This document shows positions 55,496 to 64,000 of a DNA stretch of 64,000 nucleotides, piece after piece. This stretch comes from Cycas panzhihuaensis (Eukaryota > Cycadophyta): contig CM041465.1 of assembly GCA_023213395.1 (NCBI GenBank), forward strand, positions 66,471,741-66,535,740. The letters are read 5' to 3'. Position 1 is the stretch's first letter, and every line of letters begins with the position of its first letter. The translations under genes and the position numbers were made by a program. The notes under the pieces are model-generated. The model searched no databases, had not been told where the DNA came from, and worked only from the letters and a program-made list of their open reading frames with translations.

Positions 55496-58400
55496 TGGAA
55501 TCACACCTTCAGGGGGGGTAACTATACTTAAACAAGGTCAAGCCAAACTATTAAAACTATGGTGGCTAAGGACCTATGATGGCAAGTGAAAGCATATACC
55601 CACAAAGGGTGCTGGTACATCAGAATGTAGGTTTAGGAATTATAAATGGTGCATGAACTCCTTTGATGCAACTCTACTTCGGTTTGGAGCGATAAGCAAG
55701 AGAGGGAGATCCTTGGTTTCCTGCGTAACCCTACAAGAAGCCCTTCTATCCTTGGATGGTTGAAGGAAGGGGAAGAGAAAGAGCAAGGGAAAAGCTCTTT
55801 GCATAGGAAAAAGATAAACAGCGGGTGGATCTAGGCAAGAAATAAGGATGGTATGCACTCGTAAACGAATCAGGAAGGAGACCAACCCTATAAGTGCAGA
55901 ATCGACCTAAAGGTCATGCTAAGGTGACCTAGCCACAAAGAGTGGGACGATGACCGAAGGGAAAGAGGGGCCTTGAAAGGGAGATCACCTTAAGGTACTA
56001 CACCTACGGTGGTCTTCAGAGTATGAGTTGATGATAGATATGTTTTAATACTTTTTCGTGTAGGTTGTTATACAAGATGTGTAATGACAAAGTTGTGTAT
56101 GCGACAATGTGTTCTTGTAAGAAAGTTCTTTCAAACAAAGGAAAATAATGACATAAACAAAACCACTTACTTACTCACATATGTATATCCTCACTGTCAT
56201 TAACTTTTAAATGTGAAGAAAGAGGAGAATTAACAAGGTATCTATGTGTGATGCAGGATGTATGCAAAGAATACAAGTTCAACAACCTATACAACAAGTA
56301 AGTGTGTAATAAATATGACCCTTATCCTATGCACTTTGTCAAATAAGAAAGAAAGCTAACTAAGTGCAAATCATATATGCAACTTCCCTTTCTTTTCTTT
56401 CCTTTTAAGTGATATATGGGAGCAAAAGAAGGAAAGCAAAAGAAGAGGACTAAAGGGAAGCATGAGATGTACTTGGAGGCTAGGCATCTGAAGCAACACT
56501 ATCCTTTGTCATATTCACTTTCCTCGTGCTACTCCCAATAGTAGATGACATGATGGAGTGGTGTCAATGAAGGTGGGTAGGGGCTTCCTTACCTTCCCCA
56601 AATCAAAAGGAAGAAAAATAGAAAGGAAAAGGAAAGAGTCATAATAAAAGGGACTTAAAAGAACTGGCGATCGGAAAGATAGGAACGTACTTAGATTAGA
56701 ATACCTTTTTCTTCTCTACGTGTAGTAAGGAGGGAACCTACAACCAAGCAACGTTTACCCTTTTCAATAGGATAGAAAGAACACAAGGGATATATGTGTA
56801 ATATATAAAATAATATAATGTGATCTATCTAAGTTAAAAGAAACATTTGTAACACAAGATCAACTCTCAACTCCTTTTTACGCTAAATTGTGAATAATAA
56901 GGAAAAGTGACTAGGAGGAGAAAGGGGATAGTTAGCCTCAGAATGGCTAACTCTCTAGATCTGCAGTACTGTGCGCTATCCAAGTACTAAGGTGATGAAG
57001 AGAAAGACCTTGGAAAGTAAGCAACAAGTTATAAGCAGAGTTGTATTTGTCATTAATGTTATAAAAGTTGCAAAGAGCAACTTTTGCAATCTCAACCAAG
57101 CCTAACACCAAGAAGCTAGTGGGGTGTAATATAGGGCTAAAATCCTACTTGTGTAGGGTCTACAAAGCTAAGAGCAAGAGTAGCAATGGGCTGCATATGC
57201 TGCTACCAGCAGCAACCTTTCTAATAGCTCTATGGAAATACAAGGGAAGCACGGAGAAGGAAGAGGTAGGGAGAGAAGGGGGCTACCCTTGAGGAGGATG
57301 ATCATTGGGTATAGAACCCTACCTTCAATCATTTCTTTCTCCTTGAAATCCTCTTCCTTATTGCCTCCTTAGTGAAACCAATGAAGAGATAGAAGGAAAC
57401 AAGAAGCAAGCAAGGAAGGGAGGGTTTGCCTCCAGATACAATAGGAAAATCAGAGAGAAATGTATTGATAAGGTATGACAAATAGATTATACAATGTTTT
57501 AAAGAAATAAGAAGCAAAATATAGCTTAGAAGTACCTACTGGGGGTAGATCAGAGGTAGATGTACCTAAAGAATAAGAGAAAGGGGCCAACCTAATGGGG
57601 TTTATAGGTGAAATCCCAAAGGAGCAGCAAACTAGGAGAACTTCAGAGTGAGGTGAAAGATCTACACTTGTTGAAGTACTTTGGGCATATCCTTCCCTTT
57701 GTTGGCCATGGGGTAGCCCTGCTATTATGTATCTGGAGCTACAAAGGGTTGCTGGTTGGTTAAGAAGTTGATATGGTAGACTTGCCTTGTTGCAGGGCAT
57801 TTCTAAAGAGAGTGTTATGAGAAACTTGAGTGAGAGAGTTAAGAAGAAGTAAAATGAGGTTCTTTTTGGGTTTTTAAACCTAACCCTAGCTCAATTGAGC
57901 AATTAGGGTTTAGCTTGGGCTGGGAATGTGTCTCTACCATGTGGAAATTTTGTAATAAATGAAAAATTAGCCACGTCAAATTTAAAGAAAATAAAATGTG
58001 ACAGTCACCTCGCAATAAACTTTGCAGTACTATGAACTTTGTAGCAGTATTACAATCTTTATCATGGTGTGGTAGAAACATAAGAAAAAAAAAAGCTTGG
58101 GAGCTCAGAAAAGTGGGGTACTTCAGGCCTAAGGGGTATAACACTCTGTTTAGGTGGTAGGAGACATTCATGGGACCTAAGAAACCTATGATATGTAGAA
58201 TATCAAAGGTGAGAAGCTCCCAAAAGGTTAATAAGTAAGTAAAAAGATGCCAACCATGCTTAGGCAAGGAGCTAGGGGTCGAGGTGTGTCAATGGTCATT
58301 GTGATCAGGCTACGGGAACCAATTTGTACTTGGGGACAATGTAGAGATGTGGAGGAGGGTTGTGGAGTGCCATGGGATATATATCCCTAGATTGTCATAG

Positions 58401-58592
58401 GCTAGAGAGTATAGAGATGTGATGCAGTTAGGCAATAGATGCGTAGTGGCTATGCAATAAGTCAGTCATCATGTGATGTAGATGCAATGCTTCAATCAAC
58501 CTTTCCTAGAATTGAAAATGGTAAGGGATAGAAGCATATTTGTATTTACCTGAGTCGACTCGCCCGTGTCCATTCCCGGTAGCTAGGAAACA
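55496..58592 (-). repeat. 5' LTR of element D
   Basis: 3097 bases. On the minus strand it starts TGTTTCCTAGCTACC and ends GGTGTGATTCCA. Partner of 40600-43689. Chance frames on both strands (57839-58267, 57450-57800) have no similarity to known proteins. Confidence 0.93.
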
Positions 58593-59559
58593 ACAGGGTT
58601 CAATCATAATTAAAGCCACAACAGACCCAAGTAACTAGATCCAAAAGTCCTAAATGACTCATCCAAATGAACCCAACCTATAGATAGATAGGTGGGGACA
58701 AAGCCATCATGTGACTTACCCCAGATCATAGGAGGATGACAACAATAAACATTTTTTCACTTTTTTCTTTTCTTAACTCTCTTTTTTTACTTTTTACTTT
58801 TGTTCCACTTCCACTTTTTATAAGAAAAGGATTATAATCATCCACCTAAGAAACTCCTCTACTTAACACAGCAAGGATTTTTCCTTTTTAATAAAATCTA
58901 ATAGAGAAAATGGGCATGTCTCCTTAAGGAATGAATTGTGAAAAAAGAGGAGATCAAAACCACATTGTCTTCAAGTGTGAAGGGAATGTGCCAAAATGAG
59001 TATCTACTTTGAAGAGTTAATAAAGAGAACCCAAGATAATAAAAATAATAAAGAATTGGTGATATATAACCAAAATAGAAATACCTAGGTAACAAACTAA
59101 TAAATAAAAGTATGATCTAAATTAATGACTAAGTACTAAAAGCTGATGAAGACATTTCACCTTCCAAGATTAAAGTAAAATAAAGTTGGGGGCCTAAGTT
59201 CACTTTTGAGTACAGAACCCAAAGGAGAATAAGATCCAAGTGTGGTGATGGAAAACTTACAATTGGTGTAGATGCTAAAAGGAGTAAAAGACTTACACAA
59301 TTATGAGTTGGATCTGTTACAAAAACACTACAATTCTTAGTGAAAGAAAAGAGAAATAAGAAAGAAGAGGGGAATTTGCCCATAGTTTTAGCTCATTGGG
59401 CAAAGGAACAATCTTTGGAGTCGTAGTTTATCCTCATTACAGAGGGAGTCATATTCATGTTACTAGGCATAAACTTTTATCAAGTATTAAGAATTAATAG
59501 GCCTTTTAAACTCTAATCCTTCCAATGTCAAAATCTAATAGGATTCGTTAGTTAAATAT
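58593..59559 (-). other. Post-integrase spacer of element E
   Basis: No gene. Starts (minus sense) with two AATGAG..TAAACTA motifs at 59418-59440 and 59380-59400. It is collinear with 12126-13010 of element B up to the insertion point of D (right target copy ACAGG, 58593-58597). Confidence 0.6.
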
Positions 59560-60860
59560 TTAATTATTAAGAATGGTCCTATTCAATTAGGAGAAAATTT
59601 ACGTTCATGTAAATATTCCAACTTTAAAACTTTATCACCAACGTTGAACTTTCTAAGTCTAAGATGCCTATCATGGGTGGCTTGGACTCTAGCCTTGGAT
59701 GCCATATTATTCTGCAAGGCCTACAAGCAAGTCTCATCTAATTTATCAAGCTCTAAAAGGCAAGCTTCCCTTTGAAACTACTCATTAGTAAACTCTTTCA
59801 ATGAGACACGTAGGGAAGGAATTTCAACCTTTAGTGTTAAAATAACTTCAACACCATAGACAAGTAAAAAAGGTATCATACCTGTAGCATTCCTAATGGA
59901 GGTCCTATAAGCCCACAATACCAGAAATAATAAGGAGTGCCAATCCCTGTGAGAAGTAGCAACTGCCTTAGCTAGAATCTTAGCTAAGACCTTATTAAAT
60001 ACTTCCACTTGGCCATTCTCCTAAGGATGGTATGGGGTAGATACCCTATGAGTGATATGAAACTTATTAAATAACTCACTAATATAAGCATTATAAAATG
60101 AGGTTCCATTGTCAATAATGATAACATTTGGTATCCTAAATCTACAAATAATATGTTGAAATAAAAATATAGCTACGATCTTTCTAGTAACAGAAACCAA
60201 TAGGATAACCTCACTCTACTTTGTAAAGTATTTAGTCATGGTTAGAATGAACTCATACCCATTTGAAGATGCTAGAAAAATCTGCCCAATGAGGTTGAGA
60301 CCCCCTTGGGAGAAAGGCTAAGGTGAAACAATTAATTTCATTTCTTATGTAGGTTGATGTATTAGAGTTCCATGGGATTGGCATTTTTGACACTTTTGAC
60401 TATATGAGTGGGCATCTTTAAATAAGGTAGGCTAATCATAGACCATATGAAGAATACGTTGGGCCATCAATCAACCACCAAAGTACCCACCACATGTCCT
60501 CTCATGGGTAAGGCAACTAAGGATTCATTAGGTGAGAGATACCTTAGTAGAACCTCATCAAAAGAATGCTTATACAATGCATCATTAAGCAAAATATATT
60601 GCTTAGCAGTAGCATAGATTCATCTTCTCTTCTTGAAAGTAGCAAGAGAAGGGAAAGATTGAGTGTGAAGAGACAATCTAATCCCCCCATACTATGGATT
60701 ATTAGGAGGAATGCCCTGGATATGGAGGATATGTTCATCTGGGAGTGAATCATCAATGGGTTGACTAGTAGGATTAGGAAGAGGAGTGTCAGCCATGATT
60801 TCCTAAATGATCATGCCTTTCTTGGATTTCATATTGATCACCTATAAATTAAATTCTTGA
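59560..60860 (-). pseudogene. Integrase of element E
   Basis: Minus strand. Zinc domain start Y-K-H-S-F-D-E-V-L-L near 60570. Core: L-N-L-I-G (first Asp replaced by Asn, near 60300), I-I-D-N-G-T-S-F (near 60110), Glu in N-G-Q-V-E-V-F-N-K (near 60005). The open stretch 60008-59778 has W-A-Y-R-T-S and V-Y-G-V-E-V. The C-terminal part at 59680-59590 reads V-G-D-K-V-L-K-L-E-Y-L. Confidence 0.88.
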
Positions 60861-61999
60861 ACTAACAAAGACCACTTACCTAACTAACCATTAAGGTTAG
60901 ACTTGGTAAGTAAATACTTTATAGGGTATGATTACACAATGAGGTGGACCCTATTTCTAAGGAGGTAGTGGCCAAGCTTCTTAGTAGAAAAAACTAAAGC
61001 ACAACACTCTTTCTTAAGAAAAGGATAATGAAGATCAGCAACCACAAGGGTCCTACTAATGAAATAGATAACCCTTTCTTTACCAAAATTGTCCTCTTGT
61101 ACTACAATCCCTACTAATGATTCCTCTATAGATGAAGTGTATAAAATGAATGGTTTATCGAACCTTAGTAGAGCTAGGACTAGAGCAGAAACCAAGGCTT
61201 ACTTCATCTTATCGAAAGACTCTTGAACTTGAGTAGTCCATCATAATTCAATATCTTTCTTCAAAATATTAGTGATGGGCTTAGCATCTAAAGAGAAATC
61301 AGTGATGAAACATCTTAGAAAACTAAACCTACCTACAAAGGATTTGATCTATTTTTGGGTCTTGGGAGGAGGCATTTGAATAATAGCCTCAATTTTTTTG
61401 AGATTAATTCTAATCCCATCTTGAGAAATAATATTTCCCAATATCTTCCCTAATTTAATGGTAAAAACACATTTGTAAGGGTTTAAACGTAAGCGATACT
61501 TTTTACACCTCTTAAAAATGGTTCTTAAATTAAGTAAATGACCAGATCTCTTGCCTAAAAGGGTAAGCATATCATTTAAATAAATGGAAATAATATTGCT
61601 AACCAAATCATGAAAAATATAGACCATAGCCTTTTTATATGTCACACTAGCATTCTACAATTCAAAGGGCATAACTTTATAAATGAAGGTGCCCCAAGGA
61701 GTAGTGAAAGCAGTCTTATGGTAGTCATGAGGGGTGATAAAAATCTGATTGTATCCTAAAAAACCATCCATAAGAGATATTACCTAAAAACTAGCCATCT
61801 GATCCCAAATTTGGTCAAGAAAGGGAAGAGGAAAATTATCTTTGGGATATGTATCATTGATGTCATGAAAGTCAATACAAATTCAAATCATACCATTTTT
61901 CTTTGATACTGGAACTATATTAGAGACTCATTGAGAATAGTCAATACTCTTAATGAATCTAGCTCATAACAACTTCTCTACCTCCTGCTTAATGGAAAA
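60861..61999 (-). pseudogene. Reverse transcriptase and RNase H of element E
   Basis: Minus strand. Fingers: K-K-N-G-M-I near 61890, I-C-I-D-F-H-D-I-N-D, N-F-P-L-P-F-L-D-Q; then S-L-M-D-G-F-L-G-Y-N near 61770. The polymerase box reads I-Y-L-N-D-M-L (near 61580), the same Asp-to-Asn change as in element B. RNase H at 61195-60932: K-P-F-I-L-Y-T-S-S, I-S-R-T-L-V and K-K-E-C-C. Confidence 0.88.
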
Positions 62000-63289
62000 A
62001 ATGAGGTGGGGATGGATGGGGTGTTACTTTTGCCATTTGGATTTTATGCCATGAATTACTGTAATGTTATGTTTAATAATTTGGGAGTCAAGGCCTTGCA
62101 TATCTTTATAGTCCCATGTGAAAACCGAGAAGAAGTCACAGAAGAGATCCTTGAACTACATGATCTCTTAAGAAGTATAACTAACTCCCAACTTGATAAT
62201 TCAAGGAACATCCTCTATCTCTAAGTCTACATCAATGGTTTATTCCATAAACATTGCATTCCCTTCCTCAAAATAAGGAGGGGCAGGCTCAATTAAAGAA
62301 ATAGACTCCTGGGGGTGAGAATGATTAGCTTTAACTCTTAATAGACTTAACCTATTATGTCCATGGGGGAAACTAGGAGATGAATATACTAAATGCTCTA
62401 GAATTGCCTTGTCATTCTTAAAATAATCCACCTGAAAGAGATTCATGAGAAAAAGGTTCTTATACTAGAAAGTAGAGGAAGAGAAAGGCATGAAGGGTGA
62501 AGACAGGTCAACTAAAGAGTCTAAATAAATAGGAACAAACTCCATAATCAAAAGAACATGAGAAAAGTAGATGGGCCTATCTACAAACTCCTAAATTGAA
62601 GAAAAAACTTAATTAAAATCTTAATAATTCACATCAGGGTCACAACCAGACTAAGATATCAAGATAAGAGAAGATGTCAAAGGATCCACTTAAAGACAGG
62701 TAGGAAAAGAGATAGTGGAAATGGAATTAACTTCTTATACTACATTGGAGGTTTCACGACTATTTTGAACTATATCATGTGAATCAATATCTTCACCCCT
62801 TGATTCTAGGTCTGGGTGTCGATGTAACAACATCTTCCTCTCATGCCTATTCAACCATGTTTTAAAGTAAAAGGAGTGAGAGAAAGATGGAGGAACATCA
62901 ACACGTGAATCATGCATAACCAAACTCGAAGAAGTAGTGTCCAAGTGAGTGATAATGGAAGGAACTACCAGATTTACCCCCAAGGGTAAGCATAAAACTT
63001 ATGAGAAATAAGTTTGAGTGGGAGGGAAGATACTTATACTAGTAAGCCCAACTAGATATGAACCTTGACAAGATACAATAGAGCAAGAAGCTGCTTCTTC
63101 ATAAAAAATAGAAGAAGAAGAAACCGAAGAGAAATAATTTACGTTAAAAGAAGCAAGAGTAGACGAGGAGCCTAATGACAAAGGAATAACTTCAACTAAA
63201 TCCACATCCTTTATATCCAATTGGGTAGAAGGGGCTTCAATAGCAAAGTATCAACCTAAACTAAGCAATTAAAAGAAATACTCTACAAA
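62000..63289 (-). pseudogene. Protease-RT linker of element E
   Basis: Minus strand, Ser/Asp-rich spacer, pieces at 62999-63220, 62735-62983 and 62240-62446. The last has Y-F-E-E-G-N-A-M, the counterpart of F-E-E-C-N-V-M in element B. Confidence 0.65.
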
Positions 63290-63720
63290 ATTGGAGGATT
63301 TATTAGGTTTCGAAAAAGTCTCAATAAAAGGAACTGATTACTTAATTGGTTTGGGATTTCACTTAACAATCTTTAATTGTCCCTTGTGGATGAACCTAAG
63401 TTCACCAAAAAGGGAGGAACAAATCACTACCATTTGTGTGATCCATGGTCTACCTAAAAGTATATTATATTCTAAGTCTAGGTCAATGATGGTAATGTCG
63501 ATAAAAATAATCTTTTCCTCTAATGTGAGAAGAAGAGTGACTTAACCTAAGGGCACCTTTTGATTCTTATCATACCCTTGGCAAATCCACTTTCATGGGT
63601 CAAAAATAGATATCTCTAAATCCTCAATAATATAAAGAGGTATTACATTGATAAATGATCCCTTGTCAATGATAACTCACTTGGTATTGATATCACCCTT
63701 TATAATCTCAATGTAAAATG
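63290..63720 (-). pseudogene. Aspartic protease of element E
   Basis: Minus strand. V-I-I-D-K-G-S-F-I-N-V-I-P-L near 63670 keeps the catalytic Asp but has Lys for Asn. The second part reads I-T-I-I-D-L-D, then Y-N-I-L-L-G-R-P-W-I near 63450. One or two stops only. Confidence 0.85.
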
Positions 63721-64000
63721 GGGGAATATCATTCAGTGCATGGGTATAATGATTAGATAAGGTAGCAAGGTTAAAAGAAAGCATAGAAGTAGGTGAAGAA
63801 ACTATTAAAAGAACTCCCAATGCATTAAATAGAAGTTGACATTTCTTGGGTTAACACTTTAGCAAGTTGATAACTAATATGTCTACTAGAATGGTCTTTA
63901 ATTCTTCTACCAAAGAGAAAGATCTATCCTTTAAACTAGAGGGAATGGAACTAAACCTAATGGGATGGGGGGGATACTAGTGCTAAAGAGTTAGGATTCC
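63721..64000 (-). other. Region before the protease of element E (end of gag)
   Basis: Same sense as the protease. The sequence continues the polyprotein but no motif is readable before the window ends. Confidence 0.4.

Larger units (their letters stand above)
40600..58592 (-). mobile_element. Tat-type Ty3/gypsy element D with antisense PMD ORF
   Basis: An 18.0 kb element on the minus strand: 5' LTR 58592-55496, tRNA-Arg primer site, gag, protease, RT, RNase H, integrase, antisense PMD ORF (+ strand), aRNH, polypurine tract, 3' LTR 43689-40600. All domains of a Tat-type element are present, some with intact catalytic motifs, but with stops and shifts. It is inserted in the integrase-aRNH spacer of element E; flanks GTAAG and ACAGG differ only by transitions. 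Clearly richer in G and C than its surroundings. Confidence 0.92.
36383..64000 (-). mobile_element. Tat-type Ty3/gypsy element E, interrupted by element D, running off the window
   Basis: Minus strand, a relative of element B. From the right edge it has protease (to 63290), linker, RT, RNase H, integrase (to about 59560) and spacer to 58593. It resumes left of D at 40599 with aRNH (40425-40055), spacer, repeat-rich 3' UTR, polypurine tract (38333-38345) and 3' LTR (38332 leftward). Gag and 5' LTR lie beyond base 64000. The left edge at 36383 (TGATAACA) is a guess from the TG rule. It has no antisense ORF between aRNH and LTR. Confidence 0.8.

Noticed and set aside
57839-58267. 142-codon minus-strand open frame in the 5' LTR of D
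   Set aside because: Not kept in the other LTR (42960-43380) and without recognisable motifs; treated as chance.

Overview
This window reads as nuclear heterochromatin of a seed plant, made almost entirely of old, nested LTR retrotransposons. I find no host gene, tRNA, rRNA or CRISPR array. Plant origin is indicated by Ty3/gypsy elements of the Tat type (a second, archaeal-type RNase H after pol and a tRNA-Arg-like primer site), by Ty1/copia elements primed by initiator tRNA-Met, and by an antisense plant mobile domain (PMD) reading frame. The species cannot be named from the sequence. Every coding region is broken by stops, mostly TAG and TAA where the family has Trp or Gln.

Left part (1-35896, + strand): a chain of related Tat-type units that appear to share LTRs. 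It runs: element A (pol end only, 195-1700), LTR1 (2866-5219), element B (gag 5278 to integrase end 12125, archaeal-type RNase H near 13186-13560, an antisense extra ORF about 14500-16200, polypurine tract at 17718), LTR2 (17731-18314 continued at 33718-34805), a short remnant C, and LTR3 (35212-35896).

Nest inside LTR2 (18315-33717): copia element 1 (+) sits in LTR2. Copia element 3 (-, 19206-28347, gag only) sits in the leader of element 1. Copia element 2 (+, 22748-28185, complete but inactive) sits in the 5' LTR of element 3. Removing each insert restores the sequence of the host element, so the order of events is LTR2, then 1, then 3, then 2.

Right part (about 36383-64000, - strand): Tat-type element E is a relative of B running off the window end. 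It is interrupted by Tat-type element D (40600-58592), which has LTRs of about 3.1 kb, a primer site, gag, protease, RT, RNase H, integrase, an antisense PMD ORF (about 45840-47790, + strand), an archaeal-type RNase H and a polypurine tract. D is the best preserved and most GC-rich element here.

The most notable points are the antisense extra ORFs in D and B, which lie on opposite sides of the archaeal-type RNase H. Others are a recurring AATGAG..TAAACTAT motif at the ends of coding modules, tandem repeats in the 3' UTR of E, catalytic Asp-to-Asn changes shared by B and E, and the gag-only copia element. Boundaries of decayed coding regions are approximate (tens to hundreds of bases); LTR edges of D and of copia elements 1, 2 and 3 are exact or nearly so.
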